This document shows, in pieces, positions 36,634 to 48,989 of a DNA stretch of 64,000 bases (within the stretch, counting starts at the first letter, position 1; the number at the start of each line of letters is the position of its first letter). The stretch is from Chrysomallon squamiferum (Eukaryota > Mollusca > Gastropoda > Neomphalida > Peltospiridae). Location of the stretch: positions 35,792,022-35,856,021 of the forward strand of contig CM022665.1 of the NCBI GenBank assembly GCA_012295275.1. The letters are read 5' to 3'. The translations under genes were made by a program, and so were the position numbers. The notes under the pieces are model-generated. The model worked only from the letters and a program-made list of their open reading frames with translations. It was not told the origin of the DNA and ran no database searches.

Positions 36634-38656
36634 TTTCCCGAAGGCGAGGACACAAAGCAGTTAACCAATGCCATTGTTCAGATAAAATTTATTGCACGAT
36701 GTCATTCAATCAACATTAATAACTTTCCTGGAACCACTCGTATTTAAAATTTTAACAATATTTCATACCGAAAGCATGATAATGAACGATTTATCTTTTA
36801 CGGATCCTATTTTCTGACCCTAGTTACATCTACTGACAAATTTACTAAAGCAGGAAAAATGAAGTGTAATTAAATCTATTTGTATGGATAAATGTCAGAG
36901 TGGTTACATCAGCATTAATTTTGTTACAATGGTCAGATGATTTTCTAATTTTTGAATTAAAATGAAGATCAATAGCTCAGCCTTTTTAGCCATTTCCACT
37001 GACAGCATTTTCTTTTCGATAATAAAAATGGTTAAAATAAATAAATAAATAATAACAACAGCAACAGCAACCACAACAACAACGAGAATAATAATAGTAA
37101 TAATAATAATAATAATAATCTCTATCTTTGCTTTATTATATTATTAAAGACTGAGGTATATGTTTTCTTAACGATATGAAAATACATAAGAAAATTTAAA
37201 AAGAATCGAGTTTCTTCTCAGGCATCATTTAAGTGAATCTAGCAGTCTAGAAGCGTTAATTTTAAAATATTCATAATTGTTCTCTCTTTGATGCTGCTCT
37301 CTCTCTCACACACAAAATAAAAATCACTAATTCATTTTCGAAGAGTAGCATGTAGTATACTAATGCAGGGGTAGTAATATCGTTAAAAGCCAAAGTTAAT
37401 GGATTATTTCTTACAGATATCAGCGGGGATTGTTTAAACAGCTTTATTAAAAGAAATACTATTTTCTGATAACAGTCGCAAATAATTTCAGAGTTAATCA
37501 ATTAGAAAACATATGTATCATTTTAATCAATTCTATTCATATCAGTATAGTGTTGTTATACACGTCGTAGTTAAAACACACTTTTTCAAAACTGACAGCG
37601 ATCATTATTAATGCTAAACAGTTGTTCAGCCTAAGAACATTTCACAAGAAATATTTAAAAGAAAGTCTTCATATTGCAGCGTTATTTATTATTTTAAGGC
37701 ATGTCTGGTCAGCCATATATATATATATATATATTTAAAACAGTTTTTGACATCGCTAGAGAGATGGCTCGCTGCACTTTTGAATCATATTATCAGTTTA
37801 TCGTTCTGGGAGAACTATTGTTTTATCAAATAAAAGAAATCAATAAAAACGATAAATGATTATTCAGAAAAAATCAAAACGGATGTACAATATGTGAAAA
37901 ATCTCTGGAGACGGAAGCAGGGAATTATTAATAAATATATTCATGTATATATGTTTTAACAGAACACGTTTGATTGCTTCACATATGTTTTAATCTGTAC
38001 AACGATCTGTTAGTACAAAGGTCATCGTTTTATACCTTTATGTTTAAAAGTAATGCAGAAGATGGTACACGAAATGATAATAAACATACTATTACTAGAA
38101 TAACTGCTATTACTACTTCTACTACTACTACAATAATAATAATAATAATAATAATAATAAACAATAATAAGAAAAAGTAAAATAAAATTTAAATAAAGCA
38201 GAACAAAATAAAATAAATAAAATATGATTTGGTATGTAATCAATCAACTTCAGTCTGTAATATATTTGAGTACGCATGAACTAGAGTAACTGATAAAGTA
38301 ACTGTATAAAATCTGAATCATTCTTGAGCAAAACTATAATAAATTATCTTCTATCAGAAACATATTTAGTACCGACTGTTCTAATGGTGAATATGCATTA
38401 TTTATTAGGATGTCTTCGAAACAACTGAGTAAACAAAACCTATTCCAGCACGATCGAAAATGCATGCGACATACTGCAAGAATAAAAGCAAAACGCACCC
38501 TGATAGCTGAAAATATTAAATATGTTTGAGAAAAAAAAAATAAAAAAAATTGTTGAAGCCAATAACTGTCAAGTCACCTTTCAAATGCAAATGATTCATA
38601 GTTGTATAATGAATGAATATAAGGTGAAATGGTATATATGCAGATAAACTCAAAAT

Positions 38657-38690
<34 letters not shown>

Positions 38691-38975
38691 GGACACTAAA
38701 TAGTCTATTTTTTGTATTTATGTTAGTACTTTCAGTATGGTAGAAATGGTTCACGAAGGAACAAATGAAATTATTTTGTGCTGAATGACTGACATAACTA
38801 AATTATGTATATAGTTCTCTGAAAGACATGTGACAAAAAAAAAACATTAAAAAAAAAACTCTTATTATATTTATTATTTTGCATAGTGGCAGAATTACGT
38901 AAAATTATCACCAAGACAATTCAGCTTGCTGACATTTTGTTATAAAGACTTGAGGGTGGAACGACACTGGAACAG

Positions 38976-38998
38976 GTAATAATAATAATAATAATATA

Positions 38999-39057
<59 letters not shown>

Positions 39058-39076
39058 TAACAATAATAATAATAAA
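38976..39076. repeat. (AAT)n microsatellite
   Basis: About 100 bases of AAT triplets with a few interruptions. Confidence 0.95.
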
Positions 39077-39244
39077 CGCTATCAGTTAATGCCACCAAAA
39101 CATAATTCCCATATTGACTAAGTATTTAAAGATCAGACAATAAATATTCACGTGTTCTAAAATGACAAAGTCTCTTAGTAAACTTGCTTTAACAAAATAT
39201 TTATATTTAGGAGGATATTTAAAATAACTTTCTAGTCTTGGCAT

Positions 39245-39492
39245 TTTATGGAAGCTATGACACGTTCTGGAATATGTTACAAATTTGACTTGAATATGAC
39301 TATACAGTCAAAGGCTGAAGTCACATGTGAAGAAGACGGCGGACACCTGATAAAGACTGACTGTTTAAAGAAACGAAAACTACTGAAAGCTTCATAAAAC
39401 CTGAAAACAATGTATATTTCAGAGATTTTGCTATTATTTCGAAATTGTTTTCGTACAAATGGAATCACCGTCAGCCAAAAATTAAGGGGCAA
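39245..39492 (+). pseudogene. CTLD fragment of the PAN-CTLD family
   Basis: The plus strand reads SGICYKFDLNM, then CEEDGGHLIKTDCLKKRK with a stop at about 39396, then FSYKWNHRQP near 39450-39480. These are CTLD beginning and end motifs of the 27.4-28.1-kb type. The WIG/WTDGS core between them is deleted and no PAN domain is attached. A degenerate short repeat region rich in AAGAAAA(A)TATTTGAAAA follows (about 39530-39830). Confidence 0.8.
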
Positions 39493-40745
39493 ACATCAAA
39501 AAATTATGAAAAGGCGACCGTCTAAAAACAATCTGAAACGTTTTCTAAAGAAAAATATTTGAAAAAGTGATGTAAACGATTTTCTACAGAAATATGTTTG
39601 AAAATGAAGCTAATATTTTCTAAAGAAAACCATTTAACTGTTTTGCATTAGAAGAAAACATTTGGTAGGAAAGGTCAACTTTTTGGAAACATTTGTGAAA
39701 AGATGTTTTGAAAACGATGTCAACTTTTTTAAAATGAAAATCAAATGTTTGAAAAAAACATACAAACGCCCAAATTTTTCTGAATGAAAGGAAAATATTT
39801 GAATAAGGTGATAACTGTATAAAAAGTATAATAAAAAGAACAAACTGAAATCTGCAGCGTCTAATTCTCTTGAAGAATTATGTGAAATACCGTTTTGAAA
39901 CCGAACGTCGATGTCTGTTCTTTCATAATAAAGTGAAGCATTTTTAGCTAAAGAAATTAAACATATCTTTTTTTAATTTATTTTATGTATTTTTATTTCA
40001 TTTTATTTCTTTATCATTAAACTCATATATTAAATAATACATTTAAAGAGTATTCGCATAATCGTTTAGTTTAGCTGTGTGATTATTACCAATAGGTGGA
40101 AATAACTAAAACACTGTCAGAACGAAAACAAAATATTACCAGTATAAGCAGTTTGTAAAATCATGCATCTGATTTATGCTTTAATATAGCGACATACTAT
40201 TGATTAAAAGCATATCAGTACTTATTTATTTTTTAGGTGTTTTTTTTTGGTGTGTGTATTTGTGTTTGCTTTTGTGCGTGTGTGCGAGCGCGTGTTTGTA
40301 CCTCTCTCTATTTCCCTCTCACAATAAAAGTTGAGTTTCTCTGTCTTTGTCTCTTTTACATCCCTTAGGAAATATGCCAACGAATGTATAGCCATGATTT
40401 TATAAGCTTTGAAAAAAAAAAAATGTATAAAAGCATCCATTACTACAGCGTGTATATCTACATCAGTTGATGAATTTGCACGAAGCAATAACCATTAGAC
40501 ACTTTTAGATCTCAGACATTCTGTCATAATATTGCACATGGCTATCGTTTTCAGGATTGCTATTGATTAACATATAAAAAATAATCGTGACATTAAATAG
40601 ATTGACTTTTTTTGTTGTTAATTTACCATAAAAAATTACAAATTGTTGAACCAAAACATAGCTTTTTTTCTATGGAATATAAAAATAGACAGATTTTTCA
40701 AAGTCTGTGATTTTAATTTTTTATGAAACTATAGTTGCAGGCATT

Positions 40746-41270
40746 ATGAAAACGTACAAGATTTAATCGTGGCTGTTTTATTGGTGGCTCATAATGAAAG
40801 AAATATTTTGGAACACATTAAAGAATGGGAGAGAGGAGAAATAATAGACGGCGACCCGATAATGAAACGTTCTACAAAGAATGTCTACCAGTGTAATCAG
40901 TTATGTCGACAGACGACGTCGTGTGCTTCTTTCAGTTACGACGTGATGTCTAGAATTTGTACTACGATGTCCATTTCTAGTGAAAAAAGTACTTGTGATA
41001 AGAAAAAGAATGGTACTATTAACAAAAATGTTATTGAAGTCAAAGACAAAAACACTATTTTGTCAAGTGAAAGGAAATCATGTACAAACAACACTGTATG
41101 TGTTGATGCAGCTAAGACACATATTTGTATCAGTTACAACGACAAAGGATTCATCTCACAAAAGTGTATTTGCTATTATGTCTCAAGAGTAACTTTACCA
41201 TTGGAATGATCGTGCATCTAAAATTACGAAGGTAATGATAGCGTTTATTTGCGAGATAACACTTCAGTGA
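40746..41270 (+). pseudogene. PAN-CTLD gene with broken start and CTLD core deleted
   Basis: The ATG at 40746 that matches the start of the 18.2-kb gene runs into a stop after six codons. The family frame, shifted by one base, is open from about 40745 to 41209 without an ATG before codon MKRSTKN (40863). That frame encodes the signal-peptide remnant, the PAN domain (near-identical block 40862-40945) with the MSRICTTMS-type second half, and linker cysteines. It then leaves the family at CICYYVSR. In another frame YHWNDR and FICEIT end at a stop at 41268-41270, so most of the CTLD is deleted and the remaining tail is out of frame. A PAN-only product could be made only if translation began internally or at a non-ATG codon; I regard it as a pseudogene. 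Confidence 0.8.
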
Positions 41271-41289
41271 AAGTTTTAGATGTGAAAAA

Positions 41290-41620
41290 CATTTTTGAAA
41301 AATACTGTAAGAAGAAGAATTATAAGAAAATATTTAAGAAAAGTGTTACACATTCGGAAAGATAAGTAAATATTGTAAACTGTTTTCAGTTATAAGAAAA
41401 TATACAAGAAAAGTGTTAAGTGTTATGATCAAGAAATTTGTTTAACTGTTTTAAATTATAAATTTTTTTTAAGAAAAATGTTAATTGTTTTGAGTTATAA
41501 TAAAATATTCAAGAAAAACTATTGAATTGTAAGAAAACACTGACGAAAAATGTTAACTATTTTTAATTGCAAGAAAATATTTAAGAAAGGGTTTAGTGAT
41601 TTCGTGATTAACAAAGTGTT
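41290..41620. repeat. Degenerate tandem repeat downstream of the PAN pseudogene
   Basis: Variants of AAGAAAATATTTAAGAAAAG followed by TGTTAACTGTTTT-like sequence and ATTATA recur about six times at 45-65-bp spacing. A comparable repeat follows the CTLD fragment at about 39530-39830, suggesting both lie in the old 3' flank of the same gene type. Confidence 0.6.
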
Positions 41621-43565
41621 TTGTGTTTAACAAAGAAAGCGCAACAGAACAAATCTGGAGCGAAACAAAATGTTTAATTAGCTGTGAAATTAGTCAGACC
41701 GTCTAGTTTCATAACATTTTGTTTTGTTACGCCATTAAACATGTAACTCATTTATTGAAATATTTACTGACGGAATAATATCGTAGTTTAAAAGTAATAC
41801 ATTAGAGGAAAAAAAAACCGCATAAATAAAAATATTGGTTAATATATTTAGGCTTAATATATGTTCTGTATCTTGGTTCATAGCTGAATAAAGGAATGAA
41901 AAAAAAAAAAAAATTAAACTCTAGTTTAGATGTTATAATTGTTATTTGTATATATTTTTTTTCTGTTTCCTTTTTAACTACATGCACATGTGCAGCATGC
42001 TACGTTATGTCACGTTAAACAAATATTAGTGTCAAATTGAACACAGCACCGCAACACAAATTTCTTCAACAGCATAAATACACATATACTTGTCCCTCGA
42101 TCCTTTGTTTACACATATAACACAATTGCAAAAACAAAAAAACTAAAAAACTAAAAAAATAGAAAGAAAAGAAAAAAAGATAAGGAAACAGAGAAAGAAA
42201 TTATCATCAGTTTACTGTTAGTAAATCTAATGAAGTAAGTGATTTATTTTTATATCTTCTTTTACACGACAAGACTTGATATTTGGTTTGCTAACACTTC
42301 ATTGTTACCAGGTAACATAAATAATAATTAGTCAATTTCGCTTACCAATTTAGAAAAAGAGTTTTGTCTGCCATCAGTAATGATATTAATTTTAAAGTAA
42401 CGTATTTAAATATACTGTATGTAATAAAGAATCTTCTTTGTTGACTTTTTAGTTTATTATGTTATTATTTGCAATCAACTAATTGAAACGAGGATACGAT
42501 TAGTGATATAGCAATGTGTATTTAACAAATATGTTACACTACCATTCTTGTTTTGTCCTTAGTTTTTCTTTCTTCTCTTTTTCTTATACGTTTTTTTTTT
42601 AACCTTTTTTTCTCTTTCTTCTTACAGTATTTTAATGATATCACACGTATTTTATAATTATAATCTTCATCCTGGTGTAACGTTAATGTAACTCGATAAA
42701 TCGCAATACCGTTTAAATGATTTGCATTTTAATAATTAAAAAAGTATCATTTTAATAAATGATAAATCATGTATCTTTGATGACTGGTAAGATTACTGGA
42801 CACAGCACAGAGTTACTTATAAATTTATGACTTAACTAAAAATATTACGCCACTCCACAATGGCCCTTTTTTCATTTCTAGCATCAAATATAGAAAGCTT
42901 TTAATATGAATTTATGGCTTAGTTTATTGTTAGAGAATAATGCCCAGAAAAATGTAATACTTTATATTCACAGATTATTACTGAACTTACTTCTGCATAA
43001 ATAATACATATTTCATTGACAAAACCAGTAGCAACAATAATCACAACGACGACCACAAATGCATCGTTAAAAAAAAAAAAAAAATAATAATAATAATAAA
43101 AACTGACGAATAATAAAAGGTAAAATAACATACTTAGTGTAAAAAATATGCCAAAGTAAGAGGCCACTTTTAGATTTTGACTGTGTGCGTCATAATAACT
43201 TGTTAAGCAGAATGTCACTGGGGTCTGTTTTCAAGGTAAAGTTTGTTTTGGTTTGTTGTTGTTTTTTTATGTGTATATGTGCGTGTTATAGATATATTTG
43301 ATTTAGTCTAAGTAAAAATAAAGAATTAAGTGGCAGTGATCTGATGATTTTTTGTAAGTCATCCGATTCTTAAAGTGTTGTACGTAGCTGAACACACTAG
43401 TATTAGACATGTTTAAAGATTCTTCCTTCAAAACGTCGTAAACACATAGTAACTTAAAGAAGCACACTGCTTTATTGATAAATCTAATTATTAAATTTAG
43501 ACATTTCTGGTTAAGTTTCATTAACTGGTAGCCGTATTTTATTTTCCCTGCATGCTATCCTAGAA
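41621..43565. other. Non-coding AT-rich stretch
   Basis: No gene or clear repeat beyond short homopolymers and AAT runs (about 43083-43100). Confidence 0.5.
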
Positions 43566-44566
43566 CAGGGGTGCGCAAGTTTTCAGATCTTACAGGCCGC
43601 AGCGCTTTAACTTCACTAGCCGCACAAACTTCATTGTGATTGCTTAAAATCTGAGAGCGTAACATATGATTTTGCATAATTTTCTAACAATGAACCTCTT
43701 TGACTAAAAATGTTTCAAATAAATAATAGGTGCGTTTACATGTTTCAATGAGAACTGACTTGACACCTCTATGATGCCAATTAAATAACAACTTTAAAAC
43801 TCACCAACTTGTACAATTATCACTGACATTGTGTGTTCATTGCCAAATTCTTGAAATTTTCGGGCAAGGTCGACAGCATCAAATCGCCTCAGATGGTCGG
43901 GACTAATACACTGCCGGCGCTGAACTTTGGCACTTTTTCACAAGTTCGCAGTCCGAGTATTTTTTTCCTGAGGATATGTGCAACTGTGTAAAATGCTTCA
44001 TCTCTTATGTTCGTTGAATTCAAAAAAGTCTTAAAAGTTGATTTTCGCTGCTTCAGTTTCTTCAAATTCTCCGCCAAAACTTTTCTTGACCCACTGTCCA
44101 GCTTTAGCATAGACGTGGTTCTCATGTCGACAATAATGCTGTTTGACGTTGTCCCCTTTCAGTGCTTTGATTACTTCTTCACATATCAAACACTGGATGC
44201 GGTAGTCAATTTTGCACGTGTTGCTGATTGACCTATATATCATGCAGACATCAGCGAATGCTTTGCTCGTGCCACGTCAACTTCTACTCTCGTCTGTAAG
44301 AAGTACGACAGTTGCTGTCACGTGAACGACGTGACTCGATATTTCTTTTCACAATTAATAGAGAGCCTGGTAACGTTGAAATAAACGATACTGTTGGACC
44401 GAAAAATGAATACTGGACGCCTTGTTGTGCACGGCATCTGGACAGTCATAGGAAAATCATGGTGCACTGAGTGTTTATACTGAAACGCAGCTTCGATATA
44501 ATTCAAATGAAACGTTAAATGTGATGAGGCGACATCCTTCCCACGGCCGCACGTTGCGCACCCCTG
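43566..44566. mobile_element. 1,001-bp non-autonomous hAT-type transposon
   Basis: Both ends carry the same 13-bp terminal inverted repeat CAGGGGTGCGCAA (43566-43578 and, inverted, 44554-44566). They are flanked by TCCTAGAA (43558-43565) and TCCTAGAG (44567-44574), an 8-bp target-site duplication with one mismatch. GC-richer subterminal GGCCGC motifs occur at both ends. It is too short for a full hAT transposase but retains an N-terminal piece of one (43889-44243, minus). Confidence 0.92.
43889..44243 (-). pseudogene. BED-finger N-terminal fragment of a hAT/ZBED-like transposase
   Basis: Two overlapping minus-strand frames are joined by a frameshift. The first has a zinc-finger-like CLICEE...NVKQHYCRH (Cys-x2-Cys and His pair). 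The second has LKKLKQRKSTFKTF and EAFYTVAHILRKK, resembling the segment after the BED finger in hAT-derived ZBED/GTF2IRD2-like proteins, where a Y-x-V-A-x-x-I motif is typical. The catalytic part is absent. The family call comes from motif memory. Confidence 0.65.
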
Positions 44567-44574
44567 TCCTAGAG

Positions 44575-45718
44575 TATCTTTTAATACAGAATTCGTTTTT
44601 TCTCATGGACTTTAGTTTCATCCATAATTATAAAGAAATTTTTATTATATCAAACACAAACTCTAACATCATGGCTCTTTTATACAATATGTACTGGGCA
44701 AAATAAAAAAACAACAACAAAAAAATATTATTCTTTAAAAAATGTATGATTCATGTCTTTAAATTCAAGTTATTTCTGAACAAAGGTAGCTTACTGCAGT
44801 TAAATATTGCTTTCTCATCACAGGAACAATAAAGTAATATTAAGTAATGGTTTTGATATAAATTTTCATCATATCACTTTTACTGATTTGCATATTTCCA
44901 TGCTGTTTGATAAATTATTCATACCTCGTTGCTATAAAAGATGACTTCCGAAATGAAACAATAACTTAAAACCGTTATTTCAGTATTTTTATTGTCTCTT
45001 AAAAACCTCTTTTATCACAATTTTATGATCGATTTAAAAACATTCAATGGATTTCTGAAGTTCTATGATATTGTATTCTAATGATAAGGAAAGATTTCAA
45101 TACACATCAAACATAATTTATATCAATTTAATTCCTAAAATATATTTATAAAAGCGTAAAACCATTTTAAAATCAGATTATGTTTTTTTGTATATTGCAC
45201 ATTAGTGGGTAAACCTCCATTATATATCCATTAACGTGTTTACTTCACTATAGGTAACTATTTTTGTTATTATTGTGGTTGTTATTGTTGAACAACTTAC
45301 AAATAACCTTGTTTTCGAATGAAATATTCTGCGAGATTTTACAATTGCTTCTATCTCTCTGTGAAAATATTTTTAAGAAAAGAAAATATCACTTATTAAA
45401 TTAGAATGAGTCCACCGTTACTTTCACCTGAATCTTATTTAAGAAAGAAAAACACTTTTTTTTAAATCCACCACCTCGAAAATATATCCAAGAAAAAACA
45501 AATGTATAAAATACATATTTAAAGTCGACTCTACATAAAGACTCCTGACTATACCAGTGTCAGAACATGATAAGAAATCCGTTCAGCGTCACACAATAGT
45601 CACCAAGTCTTCAACTTCAGTATCTAATGTGAACTTTATAAACTGATCTATTTATAAATGAACCGTGTGAACTGTTTCTTCAAATTTCATATCTTTATCG
45701 AATTGTTTCTTTCTGCTG
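44575..45718. other. Non-coding stretch
   Basis: AT-rich with no recognised gene. Immediately past the PAN-only gene's polyadenylation signal no CTLD remnant could be found. Confidence 0.5.
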
Positions 45719-45739
45719 TTTATTTCTATTGTCCTCATC

Positions 45740-46159
45740 TTAATTGTGTATGCTATTCTTGTTCTTTCGCTCAACACACAGATGTGACTTGCCTGTGTCT
45801 AAACAAACAGTCTGATCTGGACATGACTGGACCTCACAGTTTGAACTTGATCCTGTGATCTCTGAGTTAAGAACATTTGTGTTAACCACACTTTGACGCT
45901 GTCCGAATATTTTTCCTTCAACAGATGTCGACATTAATGTACAAACTCTGGTGGACACGTCGTAACTGAAAGAAGCACACGATGTCGTCTGTCGACATAA
46001 CTGATTACACTGGTAGACATTCTTTGTAGAACGTTTCATTATCGGGTCGCCGTGAACTATTTCTCCTCTTTCCCATCCTCTGAAGTCCTCCAACACGAAT
46101 GCTTCAGTTTCAGTTACCAGAGTGTGTATAATGAACAAAATATAAAATACAGTTTTCAT
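45740..46159 (-). CDS. Secreted PAN/apple-only protein of the lectin cluster
   Basis: 139 codons with an in-frame ATG. A signal peptide (MKTVFYILFIIHTLVTETEA, about 1-20) is followed by the shared GDPIMKRSTKN stretch, a PAN/apple domain with four cysteines in the family spacing, and a linker with cysteines up to the CLDTGKSHLCVE motif. It ends after a short basic/asparagine tail where paralogues continue into the CTLD. A polyadenylation signal (AATAAA at 45724-45719) follows the TAA stop by about 16 bases. Start, signal peptide and stop are intact, so this may be a functional short form rather than a wreck; it could also be a truncated pseudogene whose CTLD was deleted. Its PAN block matches the 18.2-kb gene almost base for base. 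Confidence 0.75.
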   Translation of the reverse strand: MKTVFYILFIIHTLVTETEAFVLEDFRGWERGEIVHGDPIMKRSTKNVYQCNQLCRQTTSCASFSYDVSTRVCTLMSTSVEGKIFGQRQSVVNTNVLNSEITGSSSNCEVQSCPDQTVCLDTGKSHLCVERKNKNSIHN

Positions 46160-46199
46160 GATTTCACACTGTAGTCTTCTCCACTCAAACCGTGTAACT

Positions 46200-47355
46200 T
46201 CAGTAACGTTTTAACTGATGTATCCAGTTTATTCATTATTAAAAATTATTGCTTAAGTGAATTTAACTATTTTATTGATTATCTGAAATGTATGCATATT
46301 TATCAAGTTAACTGAAAAATAACGAAGTCAGTGTCGATTTTATAATCTCGCACTTCCTTAAACTTCCATATTAACGAATTATTTCCAGTTTTAATTGAAT
46401 GATACAGTGAAATAATAATCACTGGACTGAAAGATTCTTTTCATACACTGACTCAAGCGAATGCTGATGTCCGGCGATAGCATTAATATTTGTGTGTGAT
46501 CACGTTTTAGGCTTGTTAAAAAAAAAAAAAAAAAATCATTAACGGTATATATTTCAGTTATTATCTTCTCAATGCAAGAACAAATATCAGAGAAAAATAG
46601 TATTACAACTACCAGTCGAGAACTATGGAAAACAGAACATGTTTATTTATAAAAATACAGTGAACAATGTCATAAAAAGGCATTATTAGGAAGCCGAATA
46701 CATAAATCCACTGGTTTCATAAATATGAAATTGTTATTATTGTTGTTCTGTAGTATTACGTACCCAATAAAATGTATTCGTGATCTAAAATAAAAATAAA
46801 TGTTTCATTTAACCACCCTTCATATTGTTAAGGACATTTCAAAAAGTGATAGAGGAAAGCTACAATCGTTACATTACGGGTTACTCTTTTTCTGTTAGCA
46901 GAAAGCAATACGAAGTATGTACCTACCAGTAGACAGAAAAATACATGGGCCTTCAACAATACTAACTGGATGGATCAGGATCATGAAAAACTGTCTTTAT
47001 CTTACTACTTAAAGTATATATATATATATATATATATATACATACATACCTGCATATCCACATACATACACCATAGAAAGGTGTTTGGACGCGGGTTCAA
47101 TCCTCTTCACTGCCTATTCGATTATTGCCCATTCTATTCTGTTCCCAATGTAACAAAATCATTGTATGGGCTTGCCTATCTTTTGGATATTATTTGTAAA
47201 ACCACCTTTGCTGATTAAGACATGCCACTGTATATTATAAACATACGCCCAGTGAAAAACAAAAATAATCGTTAATATTTAAAAATGTGTTGAGATCCAG
47301 CCAGTCATCAGTTCAAATACAATGTAAAAAAACAGTGTAAATTAAATAAATAAAT

Positions 47356-47391
<36 letters not shown>

Positions 47392-47861
47392 AATAATAAT
47401 AATAATAATAGTAATAATAATAATATTATTTACCCCTGCCCCTGGCCTGTTAATACATACCATTTTACGTACTTCACATAAAAATAAACAAATAAGTTCG
47501 TAGACATGTAGGTATTTTATTCATAACACCTTTACGAATCTTTAAAACACAACTTCAAATACAACATAAAAATCCATAAACATTTCCTTAAGAGAGATAA
47601 CTTAACATGTAAATTACAGCGTAATAGATATAACGTAAGTCACACAGGCGAAAGCCAACTAACTTGGGTTTTAATAACTCGCAGAGATCGATATGATTAC
47701 ATCTAATGCTAGCAGTAACGAGACTGGTTATTAATGAATAAAATAAATATCATGACAAAACTTATTCACTGAAATGCAAATTACTACTGTTTTATTACAG
47801 AGTAAACAGTTTTAGAATGTTTTAAAAGATCATCTTTGATTATGTTTCAAACGCATTATTT

Positions 47862-47943
<82 letters not shown>

Positions 47944-48384
47944 CACCATTTATATTTTCCATTCTCTCTGTCTTATGCAGTATTCATGGAATTCAACTAA
48001 AAAAGCAAAAATTTTAAAAAGGAAAGAAAGAAAGAAAAACGACGAGAACAGCAATAATTTAAATAAAAGCGAAAGTTAAAAAAACAAAAACAAAAAACCC
48101 CTAAAAAACAGTTTTTCTCTATCATACATTAATGCGGTTTTTTTTTCTAGATACAAAATAGAAAATAAACAGATAATTATTTTCTATAATAAGAGCATAT
48201 TTAAAAATACCTACAGTCACTTCATAATCTACAGTTTCAGTTTCAGCATATTACAAGTGTGCTTGTACAACTAGTTTTTCGTATAAATTTCGCATAGAGA
48301 AATACATCAAACATCAGGAGTTGATCATTCCAATTTTTGGAAAAGGCTTTGCGAACTATAGAATAATCTTGACCACTCGACAGT
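46200..48384. other. Non-coding stretch with simple repeats
   Basis: No gene is seen. It contains (AT)n at about 47018-47041, (AAC)n/(AAT)n at about 47355-47425 and the long (CT)n at 47864. A GGGTTCAATCC string at about 47094 resembles a tRNA B box and could be a worn SINE, but no A box was found. Confidence 0.5.
47864..47940. repeat. (CT)n microsatellite
   Basis: About 76 bases of CT dinucleotides. Confidence 0.95.
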
Positions 48385-48450
48385 TATCTGATTTTCCTGG
48401 TTGCCAGGAGGAGAATTCTACCAGAGATCCGTCTGTCCAGCACCACAAAA
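48385..48450 (-). pseudogene. Short CTLD fragment of the PAN-CTLD family
   Basis: The minus strand reads CWTDGSLVEFSSWQPGKS, equivalent to the WTDGSLVDFSYWQPGKP segment of the intact genes. Nothing recognisable flanks it. Confidence 0.75.
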
Positions 48451-48594
48451 CGTGGACTGATAAGTAAATCACACAATAAACACAATTTCTGTCCAGTATA
48501 TTTATATATAAAAAACCACCAACTAAAACAGGACGTTTGAAATACGTGGACTGTTCATCTTACAGTTATGAAAGGTCTTTTATTGTAGTTTTTA

Positions 48595-48598
<4 letters not shown>

Positions 48599-48643
<45 letters not shown>

Positions 48644-48645
48644 GT
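48599..48645. repeat. (ATT)n microsatellite
   Basis: About 15 ATT triplets. Confidence 0.95.
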
Positions 48646-48989
48646 TTTATTTTATTTTTGTTTTTAAACAGTCAAAGCTTCTGTTGTATTGGCGAGGGTT
48701 TACTGAGAAAGAACTGTATTGTGTTTTATGGATCACCTGTTGAAATCTTTCGTAATCTGATTTCATAAAAAAAGAAAAAAAGATAGATATCACTTATTAC
48801 AATAAATATTCATAATTATATAATTAGTTCCCATTACATTATCAAAAGCAAAAGGTAATGGCACCCAGCTATTAAACAAAGGAAGAACATTACAGAACAC
48901 TTACATTTATTTCAAAAATAAAAAAGTAAATCGTTTCAGAATAGTGTAGCGTTTGTTTCTACAGATTAATAATTTCACACATGTACGAT

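Larger units (their letters stand above)
35244..39244. other. Non-coding stretch with simple repeats
   Basis: No supported gene. It contains T/G-rich simple sequence (about 35395-35465), the (AG)n array at 36541, (AAT)n at about 37095-37121 and 38131-38160, and a large AAT-rich array at about 38976-39076. Frames reading arginine/glutamate or isoleucine runs are repeat translations. Confidence 0.55.

Noticed and set aside
47075-47215. tRNA or SINE because of GGGTTCAATCC
   Set aside because: Only a B-box-like string is present. No A box, cloverleaf or tail could be identified, and GGGTCGAATCC near 7012 is equally isolated.
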